NCBI GenBank assembly: GCA_030680745.1
Contig: JAUXUR010000073.1
Location: 57,169-121,168, forward strand
Reading direction: 5' to 3'
Origin: Alphaproteobacteria bacterium
GTDB taxonomy: Bacteria > Pseudomonadota > Alphaproteobacteria > JAUXUR01
Length of the DNA stretch: 64,000 nt
Made by a program: the position numbers and the translations under genes. Of this stretch, positions 26,203 to 34,788 are shown in pieces; positions within the stretch are counted from its first letter, which is position 1; every line of letters begins with the position of its first letter. The notes under the pieces are model-generated. The model did no database searches, had not been told where the DNA came from, and was given only the letters and a program-made list of their open reading frames with translations.

Positions 26203-27408
26203 TTAAAACCTAACTTTAGCGCCCAGAAATCCTGCAAAAATACTATGAAATTTGGTTTCAAAGCGTTTTAATTTATGGTGTCTAACGCCCAAATAAATTT
26301 CAGTTGCGGCACTATCAATATTTTGCACAAGAAAAGCACCTGTTAAAAAACAAAGATCTCTATTTTCTTGAATGTGTCTTGCAATACCACGATCAACTGA
26401 TATAGCTGTATCGCCTATTGCAAAAGGTTTCATTATATACCCGATTTTTCCATGATAGAAACGTGGATGGTGACGATGAGAATCGTGACGATGGATTGCT
26501 ATTTCTCGGAAGCCTGACCCTCCTCCTATATTAAACCCAGAAGGAAAAAGAATGGAGACAGATCCATTTGTTTGTTTATATTTTTTACGATTTTTAGCAT
26601 GTGCGACTGAACCTTGAATTTCAGTACCGTAAACTTTGCCATTGTAATTTAAACCCATATCATAGGAATTTTGCATAACATGACTACCACCAATACTAAA
26701 ACCATACACATCTGGGGAATCCCATCGAAAACGATCACGCCTTGAAAGCCCATCCATAGAATTGTAAACATCACCAACAATCGGCCCCTCATTGTCTACT
26801 TTTTTGACATGTTTTTTTCTAAAACTAAGTCCGCCAGTCATTGCATCTGCTGAACAGCCAAGTGCTACGACATCTGTTTTAGATAAATCGTTTTCTGATG
26901 TTGTATCAGATCGCGTATGACCATGACCAATTGAAAAAGTACCAAAATCTTTGCTTATAAAGACCGCTTCAGTTTCACGTTGAAGAAAATGTACGGCACC
27001 GCTGTCGCTTGAAATATCAGTTTCAGAACTATCATTCGATTGCATTTCAAATGAAAAATTCGCACCGATCGTAAAACTGTCTGATACTTTTGAACGACCA
27101 TAAACTTTTATACGGCTAGAACTGTTATCATTATCAACATGAAGTAAACGTTGTTTTATACCATTATCAGCATAAGTCATTGCACGATTAACATGACCAC
27201 TTAAAGAAACAGATGCAACTTCAGTCCCAGATCTAACCAATAATTTTTCAGGCTTAGCTTTTTCTTGAATGGGTTGCGTTTTGATTATTTCATGTGGAAA
27301 AGGAAGGGGTGTGAAATGTCTTTTGGATTCAAGTGACCCCGCGTAAAGGTTAGGTGAGATATTTCCGAGCAAAATGATTATAAAAAAGAAACGTAAAGAA
27401 TGGACCAT
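26203..27408 (-). CDS. Outer-membrane porin
   Basis: Protein of 401 residues with a signal peptide (MVHSLRFFFIIILLGNISPNLYA). A beta-barrel pattern of alternating hydrophobic residues follows, with Gly/aromatic-rich strands (SFTIGANFSFEMQSN, FGTFSIGHGHTRSD, WDSPDVYGFSIGGSHV). The terminal phenylalanine (GFLGAKVRF) needed for outer-membrane insertion is present. It fits the trimeric general porin family of alphaproteobacteria. The ATG at 27408 follows GGGAAG; a TTG four codons upstream is not needed. A histidine-rich loop (HRHDSHRHHPRFYHG) is unusual and could bind metal or protons. Such porins are often the major surface protein. Confidence 0.85.
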   Translation of the reverse strand: MVHSLRFFFIIILLGNISPNLYAGSLESKRHFTPLPFPHEIIKTQPIQEKAKPEKLLVRSGTEVASVSLSGHVNRAMTYADNGIKQRLLHVDNDNSSSRIKVYGRSKVSDSFTIGANFSFEMQSNDSSETDISSDSGAVHFLQRETEAVFISKDFGTFSIGHGHTRSDTTSENDLSKTDVVALGCSADAMTGGLSFRKKHVKKVDNEGPIVGDVYNSMDGLSRRDRFRWDSPDVYGFSIGGSHVMQNSYDMGLNYNGKVYGTEIQGSVAHAKNRKKYKQTNGSVSILFPSGFNIGGGSGFREIAIHRHDSHRHHPRFYHGKIGYIMKPFAIGDTAISVDRGIARHIQENRDLCFLTGAFLVQNIDSAATEIYLGVRHHKLKRFETKFHSIFAGFLGAKVRF

Positions 27409-27497
27409 TTTTCTTCCCAATATTTTTTGTGTTTACATTACGTTGCCTGAAACAAAATAAGGGGTCAACGTAATTCGAAAAAAAATGCTTAAACTAT

Positions 27498-27998
27498 TTA
27501 TCCTAGTGATTTTTGAACAATATTTTCAAGACTTATACATAATTCATTCGCGATTGCGTTATCTTTTGATTTGATGCCGTGTTTTATAATAACGTGGAGT
27601 GCATCGATATGTGCTTTAAGAACAATCGGATTGAGAGGTAAAGTTTTATGGATTTCAAGATAGACGTTTAAGTTTTTTGCAATATCGCTTATGAGAGGAT
27701 GACCAAAAGTAGCGCCTTCGCCTTTAAGTTCATGTGATATATTTTCAATAATCGTTCTTAGTGCTTTAGATATGGGTTCTGTTGGATTTTCTGCAATTTC
27801 ATTGCACGCTTTTTGGAGGTTTTGGATAACAATATTTGCTTTAGAAATGAATATATTCTCGTATTTTTCGACTAGAGAATTTGCCATTTCAAGAGACATT
27901 TTTGAAACGCCACCATTTCCTATTTTTGCTTTTAAATTATTTGGAGGAATAACAATTGTATAGTCATTTTTACCAGGTTTTTTATTTTGTTGATCCAT
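27498..27998 (-). CDS. Histidine phosphotransfer (Hpt) domain protein
   Basis: Protein of 166 residues. After ~35 polar residues comes a four-helix Hpt-like domain with the motif ISHELKGEGATFGHP, where His89 is the likely phosphate acceptor (family pattern HxLKGxxxxxG). It would carry phosphoryl groups between a hybrid kinase and a response regulator. It lies 20 bp after a receiver-domain gene on the same strand, so the two are probably one transcript. The receiver's own acceptor residue is Asn, so the pair cannot work as a standard relay. Confidence 0.75.
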   Translation of the reverse strand: MDQQNKKPGKNDYTIVIPPNNLKAKIGNGGVSKMSLEMANSLVEKYENIFISKANIVIQNLQKACNEIAENPTEPISKALRTIIENISHELKGEGATFGHPLISDIAKNLNVYLEIHKTLPLNPIVLKAHIDALHVIIKHGIKSKDNAIANELCISLENIVQKSLG

Positions 27999-28018
27999 TT
28001 AGTTTTTCCTAATCTAAA

Positions 28019-28531
28019 TTAAGCTGCAGCCACTCTTCTATCTTCACTTTGTTGTGGAAAGTCTTTAACGCGCCGATCTGGTCCAAAATATGTTTTTGTT
28101 TTGATGAAAGGACGGGGCGCTTCAATGATTGTAGCTAAGATTCTTGCTAAAGATGCCGGCGTGAAGGGCTTTGTTAAAAAGGCATTTGCACCCGCATCAC
28201 GTGATTTTTTTATATGATCGAGTGTTGAATGTGCTGAAATCATGATAATGGGGACGTATGGATCTGGGCTGTTATCTGGATTACGCATTTGTTTTAGAAA
28301 TTCAATGCCATCCATTGGCGACATAACCCAATTGGTGAAAATAACATCGACGCGACTTTGCTTAAGTGTCGCTAATGCTTCACTGCCGTCACTTGCTTCG
28401 ATGACGCGTGTGCACCCAAAACAAAAAAGGACGTCTTTTAAAAGTTTACGAATATGTGCGCTATCATCAACAATTAATGGAAAAATCTTATCAAAACGAT
28501 AATTGCCATAATGTGGTGATGCTGCATTCAT
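28019..28531 (-). CDS. Receiver-domain protein (CheY-like) with Asn at the phosphorylation site
   Basis: Protein of 170 residues: one receiver domain (residues ~15-135) and a short tail with FGPDRRVKDFPQQSEDRR, as in many alphaproteobacterial stand-alone regulators. The acidic pair (IVDDSAHIRKLL), the switch residue (IMISAHS) and the lysine (LTKPF) are present. At the acceptor position the sequence is DVIFTNWVMSPMDG, so Asn67 (codon AAT, 28331-28333) replaces the usual Asp. It is therefore either unphosphorylated, active only by binding, or dependent on deamidation. No output domain. Divergent from yebC; cotranscribed with the Hpt gene. Confidence 0.88.
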   Translation of the reverse strand: MNAASPHYGNYRFDKIFPLIVDDSAHIRKLLKDVLFCFGCTRVIEASDGSEALATLKQSRVDVIFTNWVMSPMDGIEFLKQMRNPDNSPDPYVPIIMISAHSTLDHIKKSRDAGANAFLTKPFTPASLARILATIIEAPRPFIKTKTYFGPDRRVKDFPQQSEDRRVAAA

Positions 28532-28626
28532 AAGTTTTTTCCTTTTAGACCCTTTCTTATGATTATAGTACGCGCTATAAAAGAAGAAATAGTTTTTTTC
28601 ATCCAGAATGCAAATAGTGGGACATT

Positions 28627-29376
28627 ATGGCAGGACATTCACAGTTTAAAAATATTATGCATCGTAAAGGTGCTCAGGACAAAAAACGTGCTAAAGTTTT
28701 TACAAAACTTATTCGTGAAATCACAGTTTCAGCCAAAACGGGGCTCCCTGATCCACAAGCAAATCCAAGATTAAGGGCTGCAATATCGGCAGCAAGAATA
28801 GCCAATATGCCCAAAGATACGATCGATCGTGCGATTAAAAAAGCAATCGGTGGTGATGATTCTGCAACATATGAAGAAATTCGTTATGAGGGGTATGGAC
28901 CAGCGGGTGTTGCTGTCATCGTTGAAGTACTGACAGATAATCGTAACAGAGCAGCATCCGAAGTGCGTGCCGCTTTTTCTAAATACGCAGGTGCTTTAGG
29001 TGAAACTAATAGTGTTAGTTTTATGTTTGATAGGTTAGGATTGATTACATATCCCGAGCAAATAGGTGATTATGAAAAGGTGTTTGAGGCGAGTGTTGAA
29101 GCTGGTGCTGATGACCTTGAGCTCAATGACGATATATACGAAATTACTTGTGCACCTGATGATTTAAATCAAGTGCGTGAAAATTTAGAAAAAACTTTTG
29201 GTGAAGCCTCAACGATGAGCCTTACATGGCGTCCTAAAACTTTATCGCCTGTTAACGAGAAACAAGCAGAAACATTGATTAAGTTGATTGATGTTTTAGA
29301 AGATAATGATGACGTTCAAGATGTTTTCGCAAATTATGATATGCCGGCAGAGTTTATTGAAAAACTTAGTAAATGA
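28627..29376 (+). CDS. yebC: YebC/PmpR-family protein (translation or transcription factor)
   Basis: Cytoplasmic protein of 249 residues with a fully typical sequence: [20 protein letters not shown] at the N terminus, [34 protein letters not shown], then [20 protein letters not shown]. Members were described as DNA-binding regulators; more recent work on relatives points to relief of ribosome stalling. It sits upstream of ruvCAB, the normal order in many proteobacteria. Element B fills the whole gap to ruvC. Confidence 0.95.
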   Translation: MAGHSQFKNIMHRKGAQDKKRAKVFTKLIREITVSAKTGLPDPQANPRLRAAISAARIANMPKDTIDRAIKKAIGGDDSATYEEIRYEGYGPAGVAVIVEVLTDNRNRAASEVRAAFSKYAGALGETNSVSFMFDRLGLITYPEQIGDYEKVFEASVEAGADDLELNDDIYEITCAPDDLNQVRENLEKTFGEASTMSLTWRPKTLSPVNEKQAETLIKLIDVLEDNDDVQDVFANYDMPAEFIEKLSK

Positions 29377-29396
29377 CTTACTCACATATGATTAGT

Positions 29397-29517
29397 AATT
29401 GTTCATATTATGAGGCAAAGTCTAGAAAGCACGAGAACTGGAACGGAATGTACTTCTTTATACATGAGTACCGGAAGCAGAGTGCTGACGACGAATTTGG
29501 CCATAAAAGGGACAATT
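29397..29517 (+). repeat. Structured repeat family S, copy B (yebC-ruvC gap)
   Basis: 121 bp. Outer arms start AATTGTTCATATTATG (29397) and end CATAAAAGGGACAATT (29517), 13 of 16 pairs. The inside shares GAGGCAAAGTCTAGAAAG, the TGTACTTCTTTATACATGAG hairpin and CTGACGACGAATTTGG with copy A. It ends two bases before the ruvC ATG, and its right arm contains AGGGA, the only ribosome site for ruvC. Confidence 0.88.
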
Positions 29518-29519
29518 AA

Positions 29520-30023
29520 ATGGCTTCTAGGCTTATTTTAGGATTAGACCCCGGCTTACGTTTTACAGGTTGGGGCATCATAACCGTGCAAGGCTATGCA
29601 TTACGCGCTGTTGCTAATGGTGTTATTGCTGTCCCTGTTGATCTGCCTTTGCCTGAACGTTTGGCTTTTTTATTTCGGGAATTATCGATTGTTATTACGG
29701 AATTTAAACCAGAAGAGGCTGCCATTGAAGAAACATTTGCTAATACAAATGCGGCATCGACGCTTAAATTAGGATTGGCACGTGGCGTTGTTATGTTGGC
29801 CCCTGCGCATTTTGGCTTAAAAGTTGCAGAATATACAGCGAATCAAGTAAAAAAAGCTGTTGTTGGTAAAGGTCATGCTGATAAAACACAAGTTCAAATG
29901 ATGGTGAAGATGATTTTACCTGGTGTTGATTTTAAAAAAGCAGATGCAGCAGACGCTTTAGCGGTCGCCATTTGTCATGCGCATCATCAGTCAACTTTAC
30001 GCCAATGGAGCAAAGCGTTATGA
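29520..30023 (+). CDS. ruvC: Holliday junction endonuclease RuvC
   Basis: Resolvase of 167 residues that cuts Holliday junctions as a dimer with RuvAB. Catalytic acids are in place: LGLDPGLRFTGWGI (Asp), AAIEETFANTNA (Glu), and the C-terminal KADAADALAVAICHAHH (two Asp). Length and order are normal. Its ribosome site lies inside the right arm of repeat B, and repeat C follows its stop, so ruvC is flanked on both sides by copies of the same element. Translation could be modulated by pairing of that arm. Confidence 0.96.
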   Translation: MASRLILGLDPGLRFTGWGIITVQGYALRAVANGVIAVPVDLPLPERLAFLFRELSIVITEFKPEEAAIEETFANTNAASTLKLGLARGVVMLAPAHFGLKVAEYTANQVKKAVVGKGHADKTQVQMMVKMILPGVDFKKADAADALAVAICHAHHQSTLRQWSKAL

Positions 30024-30049
30024 AAAACAAGCTAAGCATACCCGAACAG

Positions 30050-30153
30050 TTTCAATATGTGGGTAGGAAGATGAGCGGTAAGGCACGCGGAGTGTATTTC
30101 TTCATACATGAGCATGTCGAATCCCGAAATCTGACGCCCTCCACAGATTGAAA
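30050..30153 (+). repeat. Structured repeat family S, copy C (ruvC-ruvA gap)
   Basis: About 104 bp. Outer arms TTTCAATATGTGGG (from 30050) and CCCTCCACAGATTGAAA (to 30153) are complementary apart from one mismatch and a small bulge. The apical hairpin is TGTAT-TTCTTC-ATACA, which differs from TGTAC/GTACA of copy A by a compensated pair. The ruvA ribosome site begins right after the right arm. Confidence 0.8.
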
Positions 30154-30165
30154 GAGGAGGGTATA

Positions 30166-30795
30166 ATGATTGGTAAACTACGCGGCATCCACGATTCATC
30201 AAGTGCTGATTCTGTTATTTTAGATGTATCGGGTGTAGGCTATTTAGTTTTTGCGTCAACGCAAACTTTGCGTGCATTACCATCTGTGGGACAGGAAGCC
30301 ACACTTTTAATTGAAACGCATGTACGTGAAGAGTATATTCATCTTTATGGGTTTCTCTCGAGTGATGAACGTTTATGGTTTAGGCATCTTTTTACCGTGC
30401 AAGGTGTAGGCGGGCGTGTTGCATTGGCTATTTTGTCAGCTTTGCCTTTAAATCAATTGATTAATGCGATTGCGAGCGAAGATAAAAAAATGCTTTCAAA
30501 GGCTGATGGTGTTGGTCCCAAATTGGCTGTGCGTATTGTGACGGAACTTCGTGAAAAAGCCCGTTCTTATCTAGGTTTTGCAGGTATTTCATCAAAAGCT
30601 GTTGGTGGCGAGGATGTTGTGGTTTCTATGACAGGTAGTAATGCAAATACCCATGATGCAATTTCGGCGCTTATCAATTTAGGCTATGGGCGTCAGGATG
30701 CATTTACGATTGTGCACCAACAATTACAAAAACAACCCGATTTAAGTTTAGATTTACTTATTAAAGCAGCCCTTAAGGAATTAAGTCAAAAATGA
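30166..30795 (+). CDS. ruvA: Holliday junction DNA helicase subunit RuvA
   Basis: Protein of 209 residues that binds the four-way junction and loads RuvB. It has the N-terminal OB domain ([13 protein letters not shown], then [14 protein letters not shown]), helix-hairpin-helix motifs ([32 protein letters not shown]) and the C-terminal RuvB-contact domain ([16 protein letters not shown]). The ATG at 30166 is used because GAGGAGG lies 5 bases upstream and it matches the family start. The stop overlaps the ruvB start (ATGA). Confidence 0.96.
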   Translation: MIGKLRGIHDSSSADSVILDVSGVGYLVFASTQTLRALPSVGQEATLLIETHVREEYIHLYGFLSSDERLWFRHLFTVQGVGGRVALAILSALPLNQLINAIASEDKKMLSKADGVGPKLAVRIVTELREKARSYLGFAGISSKAVGGEDVVVSMTGSNANTHDAISALINLGYGRQDAFTIVHQQLQKQPDLSLDLLIKAALKELSQK

Positions 30796-31835
30796 GCTCA
30801 ACTAATTTAGCCCAAAATTTAGACGATTCCCTTGATGATAATCGTGTTATTGGCGCGCGTTTTATGGATGAAGATCATGTTGAAAAATCTTTACGTCCTC
30901 AAACCTTAGAAGAATTTATTGGTCAAGATAAATTGCGCGATAATTTACGTGTTTTTGTGCAAGCAGCACGTGAACGCAAGCAATCACTTGATCATGTTTT
31001 ACTTTATGGTCCACCTGGTTTAGGTAAAACAACACTCGCTCAAATTGTAGCACGCGAAATGGGTGTGGGATTTAAAGCAACTTCTGCACCGATTATAACA
31101 AAAACAGGAGATCTTGCTGCAATTTTAACGAATTTACAACCTAATGACGTATTGTTTATTGATGAAATACATCGTTTGACGCCCCAAATTGAAGAAGTTT
31201 TATACCCTGCAATGGAAGATCAGCGTTTAGATCTTATTATAGGTGAAGGACCATCCGCTAGAACTATCCAAATTGATTTGGCGCCTTTTACGTTGGTAGG
31301 TGCTACAACACGATCCGGTCTTATTACAATGCCACTTCGAGAACGTTTCGGTATTCCCTTGTTATTAAGTTATTATACGCATGATGAATTGGCATTGATT
31401 GTATCGCGTAATGCAAAATTGTTGGATGTGAAGATTACTGATGATGGTGGATATGAAATCGCAAAACGATCACGCGGCACGCCGCGGATTGCTGGACGCC
31501 TTTTAAGACGTGTGCGTGACTTTGCATCCGTTCTTAAAAAATCGCCTATTACAGCACAAATAGCTGATGAAGTGTTATTGCGGTTGGAGGTTGATAAAAC
31601 AGGTCTTGATGCCTTGGATCGTCGCTATTTAAAATGTTTGGCTGAAAATTATGCAGGTGGTCCTGTGGGTGTTGAAACCTTGGCGGCGTTTTTATCCGAA
31701 CAACGGGATATGCTTGAAGAAGTGATTGAACCTTATCTGATGCAAAAAGGACTCATTCAACGGACACCACGCGGTCGTATGTTATCAAGTTTAGGGTATG
31801 AACATCTAGGGTTGAGTCGTTTAACATCAGAATAA
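30792..31835 (+). CDS. ruvB: Holliday junction branch migration ATPase RuvB
   Basis: AAA+ motor of 347 residues that drives branch migration with RuvA. Walker A is [13 protein letters not shown], Walker [11 protein letters not shown], sensor 1 is in LVGATTRSG, the arginine finger segment PLRERFG, and the winged-helix C terminus has [19 protein letters not shown]. It is coupled to ruvA by ATGA overlap. Length and all motifs are normal. Confidence 0.97.
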   Translation: MSSTNLAQNLDDSLDDNRVIGARFMDEDHVEKSLRPQTLEEFIGQDKLRDNLRVFVQAARERKQSLDHVLLYGPPGLGKTTLAQIVAREMGVGFKATSAPIITKTGDLAAILTNLQPNDVLFIDEIHRLTPQIEEVLYPAMEDQRLDLIIGEGPSARTIQIDLAPFTLVGATTRSGLITMPLRERFGIPLLLSYYTHDELALIVSRNAKLLDVKITDDGGYEIAKRSRGTPRIAGRLLRRVRDFASVLKKSPITAQIADEVLLRLEVDKTGLDALDRRYLKCLAENYAGGPVGVETLAAFLSEQRDMLEEVIEPYLMQKGLIQRTPRGRMLSSLGYEHLGLSRLTSE

Positions 31836-31997
31836 AAAATGCTATTATCACTAGGTTTATCTTAATTCTTTTTATAGTTATAAAAAAAACATTATAATTA
31901 TTTCCTTTTCTCATTAATATGATAACATGAATAGTAATACCTTAATGCAACCTATAGTTGTATTCTTGTCAAAATAAAAAAAATGATAGGAATTAAT

Positions 31998-33044
31998 ATG
32001 TATCCCGAAAGCCTTGAAGAATCTGAAATAAAAGCAAAAAAAGCGTTCAGTAAAATAAAATTACATTCCTTGAAGTGTCACCCTAATAACTTTGCCATAT
32101 GGTATGAATTTTTTGGTGGTAGATATAAAGATTTACAGACAAAAATTGATCAGTATGAAAAAAGTGAAAAAACACTTGATGATAAAACCTGTGAAGAATT
32201 GTATGTAGAATTTTTTACCTTTCAAAAAGAGCATGAAAATGTTCTCGATATTTCAGGTAAAATTACTGATTCAATTGGATCTATTGGGGATCAAGTCAGT
32301 GCCGTTCTTAAATCGAGTTCTGCGTTAGATAAAGCACTTGAATATACAAGTAAAAAAATAGAAACTATTTCTACGATAACAGAACTTAAAGACATTATTT
32401 CAGATTTAATCAAAAAAAACAAAGATGTCTATGATCAAAACAAAAAATTTAAAGAAATAGCTGAAAAAACAAACCAAGATATTTTGGGGTTAAAAAAAGA
32501 ATTGGAAGATTCTTATGTAAAAGGTGCAACGGATTCTTTAACAGGGTTAGGAAATTATAGGTTATTTCAAAAAAAACTTATCCATTTTTGTGATATAGCG
32601 CGTAGTTCCAATTCTGCTTTATGTGTTTTATTTGTAGATATTGACAATTTTAATGCTTTTAATAAAAACTATGGTCTTAAAAATGGGGATCTTGTTTTAA
32701 GATTTTTAGCACGCATGCTTATGAAAATATTTGGAGAAGAATGTTTTATTGCGCGTGCAGCTGATGATGAATTTGCAATCATTCTCCCTAAAGAAGATTT
32801 AAAATCAGCGAAAGATAAGGCTGAACGTATGCGTATTTTGTTAACGCAAAATAATATTATTAATAAAGCCACAGGTGAAGATCTTGGCAAGATAACTGTT
32901 TCAGTAGGTCTTGCTGATTATAATAATGAAGGTTCACTTCATTTGTTTTTAGAAAGAGTAAAATCTGCTCTTTTCGTAGCACGTCAATCAGGATGCAATC
33001 GGGTTGTTTGTCAAAACAGAAGAAAAAATAATCAATTTGAGTGA
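31998..33044 (+). CDS. GGDEF-domain protein with degenerate active site
   Basis: Protein of 348 residues. The N-terminal ~170 residues are helical and start with a segment typical of alphaproteobacterial GGDEF proteins (CHPNNFAIWYEFFGG). A GGDEF domain follows (residues ~175-340: DSLTGLGNYRLFQKKL, VLFVDIDNFNAFNKNYG). The active site, normally GGDEF, is ADDEF (Ala255-Asp-Asp-Glu-Phe259), losing the second glycine that touches GTP. It is probably not an active diguanylate cyclase, though it may bind nucleotides. The ATG at 31998 is chosen because AGGA lies 6 bases before it. It converges with the next gene with no gap. Confidence 0.85.
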   Translation: MYPESLEESEIKAKKAFSKIKLHSLKCHPNNFAIWYEFFGGRYKDLQTKIDQYEKSEKTLDDKTCEELYVEFFTFQKEHENVLDISGKITDSIGSIGDQVSAVLKSSSALDKALEYTSKKIETISTITELKDIISDLIKKNKDVYDQNKKFKEIAEKTNQDILGLKKELEDSYVKGATDSLTGLGNYRLFQKKLIHFCDIARSSNSALCVLFVDIDNFNAFNKNYGLKNGDLVLRFLARMLMKIFGEECFIARAADDEFAIILPKEDLKSAKDKAERMRILLTQNNIINKATGEDLGKITVSVGLADYNNEGSLHLFLERVKSALFVARQSGCNRVVCQNRRKNNQFE

Positions 33045-33617
33045 TTATTTTTTAACAAAAGGATCTGATAATCTTAAGCATTTTTGACGTTCATTTAGAT
33101 CTTGAAATGAAGCGCAATTATTGCTTGTTGTGGATTGATGCAGTGTTTTAAACATTTTTTGAGCTTGTGGCTTTTCTTTATCAGATATCTGAATATCTTC
33201 TTTATCTTTTGATTTTTTATAGACTTTAAAGCCTCTCATATCGTCTGAGCTTGGTGGTAAATATTCTTTATTTTTTGGGCTTTTAAAAGATTTGGCTGAA
33301 AGTCCTTCGGCATTATCAAAATAATTTAATAACCCTTCTTCGTTTGTAGGGTTAAGACTTTCACGATAAAGGTCAGCTGCCGCTTGATCGGTAAAGAAGT
33401 GATTTGGCATTGGTGATACTTTGATTTTGTTTGGATTTGATTGTTCATTATTATTTTGTTCTGGTTGTTTTTTTGTATCGTTCATTTCCGATGTTTTGTT
33501 TTCTGAGGGGCGTTGATTTTTTTTGAGTAATTCTTTTTCAAGGACATCAAGTGCAAAAGAATGCGTACTGACCAAGGAGATCATTATAAAAGTAAAAAAA
33601 GGTATTTTTTTTAACAT
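33045..33617 (-). CDS. Secreted protein of unknown function
   Basis: Protein of 190 residues with a signal peptide (MLKKIPFFTFIMISLVSTHSFA). A disordered Asn/Glu/Lys/Pro-rich region follows, and a C-terminal half with two cysteines (NNCASFQDLNERQKCLRL). The start at 33617 begins the signal peptide; an in-frame ATG nine codons upstream is possible. Not recognised. The stop lies directly against the GGDEF stop on the other strand. Confidence 0.65.
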   Translation of the reverse strand: MLKKIPFFTFIMISLVSTHSFALDVLEKELLKKNQRPSENKTSEMNDTKKQPEQNNNEQSNPNKIKVSPMPNHFFTDQAAADLYRESLNPTNEEGLLNYFDNAEGLSAKSFKSPKNKEYLPPSSDDMRGFKVYKKSKDKEDIQISDKEKPQAQKMFKTLHQSTTSNNCASFQDLNERQKCLRLSDPFVKK

Positions 33618-33716
33618 GTTTACTTCTTTTTTTATACGTTTCATTGTGAATGTTATAGATTATCAATCTATGGAACAATTTTTATTTTTATGCCAGAAAT
33701 TTGCCTACACACCTTT

Positions 33717-33892
33717 GTTTTCCTGGACTCGTTGAAGCGAAGCTTCATACGTAGATCCAGGATCCAAAACGAAACTCATGCTCGAAAGAGCATGGCAAAA
33801 TTATTTAAATAACGTCATGATCTACGATCATGAGTGTTAATTGGACCCTGAATCTGTGCTCGAAGCTTCGCTTCTCGCCTGTTCAGGGAAAC
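33717..33892. repeat. Palindromic repeat family P, double copy (locus 1)
   Basis: Two ~50-bp units in opposite orientation (33717-33765 and 33843-33892: GTTTTCCTGGAC and revcomp GTTTCCCTGAAC, both with GAAGCGAAGCTTC-type cores). They enclose two perfect hairpins: CATGCTC-GAAA-GAGCATG (33777-33794) and TCATGATC-TAC-GATCATGA (33815-33833). The whole region 33645-33958 has no gene. Confidence 0.8.
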
Positions 33893-33958
33893 TACTAGTG
33901 TTTGGTAAGTTTCTATCCAAATTAAATTTTTGTCCAGTAGATTGTTACACCCTTAATC

Positions 33959-34567
33959 CTACCGAAAAGAAAACGAGCTGAATAGCGTTTTTATACGTTT
34001 TTTAATATTTGGTATAATTTTAAGGCTTTCAAGTCGGCGATCTATAAACATATTTGTATTGATTATGTCTTGGCTTTCATCTTTAAGCCAATACCCAAAA
34101 CTGCTTGTATAGATTGCTGAAAGAGTCAGTCTTTTGGTATAAAAATTGAAATCGCTTGTTTTATCACCGATTGCAAACCAAATTGTATCTACTGTTTTGT
34201 ATATATTTTTGAGTGCTTGTGACAAATGAAGCGGATTTTTAAAATATTGTTGCTCTTGAGATAATATATCCTTATAAGGATACATGAGTTCAAATCTTTT
34301 CATTAAGGCCGTTTTTATTTTTACAGGTATCTTCATTTGTGAAAGATCTGCTTGTTCTAGGACGTTGATCAAATCGTGATTAAGCTTTTCATTTAAGAAG
34401 TTTATTAAATCTGAAATACCTTCCGGAAAATGTAATTGAAGCAAAGCCTTATCATGGGTGGTTTCAAATGCCCATTGATTGATGGCGTCTATATGCCATC
34501 CTTTTTGGGCGATGAATGGAAGAAGGCTTTCAAAAAGTTCTGTTTTTTGAGTGTGTAACTTGTCCAT
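33959..34567 (-). CDS. COQ9-family protein
   Basis: Protein of 202 residues. The C-terminal half matches COQ9: TVDTIWFAIGDKTSDFNFYT, KRLTLSAIYTSSFGYWLKDE, then MFIDRRLESL. The N-terminal half has a TetR-like helical layout (LLPFIAQKGWHIDAI), as in known COQ9. COQ9 binds lipids and helps the hydroxylase step of ubiquinone biosynthesis in mitochondria; the bacterial homologues are typical of alphaproteobacteria. The start abuts the stop of the 70-residue gene (TAAATG), so it ends a five-gene minus-strand run. Confidence 0.85.
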   Translation of the reverse strand: MDKLHTQKTELFESLLPFIAQKGWHIDAINQWAFETTHDKALLQLHFPEGISDLINFLNEKLNHDLINVLEQADLSQMKIPVKIKTALMKRFELMYPYKDILSQEQQYFKNPLHLSQALKNIYKTVDTIWFAIGDKTSDFNFYTKRLTLSAIYTSSFGYWLKDESQDIINTNMFIDRRLESLKIIPNIKKRIKTLFSSFSFR

Positions 34568-34780
34568 TTATATCTCTAAATCTAATATGTGTTCTGGTTT
34601 ATCCGATGATTCTTTTTGGATTGGTTTTTTTTGCTTTTTGTCAGGATTTGTTTTTTCATTTGTGTGGGTAGATTTTACGGCCTCTCGTATCTGAGGTGAC
34701 GTTTGAACAGGTTGTTGTGGTGAATGTGTTGCAATCACCTGGGATTGAGGAATAGGAGGTGGGGGAGTAATTGTGCTCAT
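34568..34780 (-). CDS. Small proline-rich protein
   Basis: Protein of 70 residues, mostly disordered: a proline cluster (ITPPPPIPQSQV), Gln/Pro/Thr-rich middle, lysine-rich segment and an acidic end (EHILDLEI). No signal peptide or domain. Evidence that it is real is its tight fit: eight bases after the pgk stop and directly abutting COQ9 (TAAATG). Function unknown. Confidence 0.6.
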   Translation of the reverse strand: MSTITPPPPIPQSQVIATHSPQQPVQTSPQIREAVKSTHTNEKTNPDKKQKKPIQKESSDKPEHILDLEI

Positions 34781-34788
34781 TGATTCAC

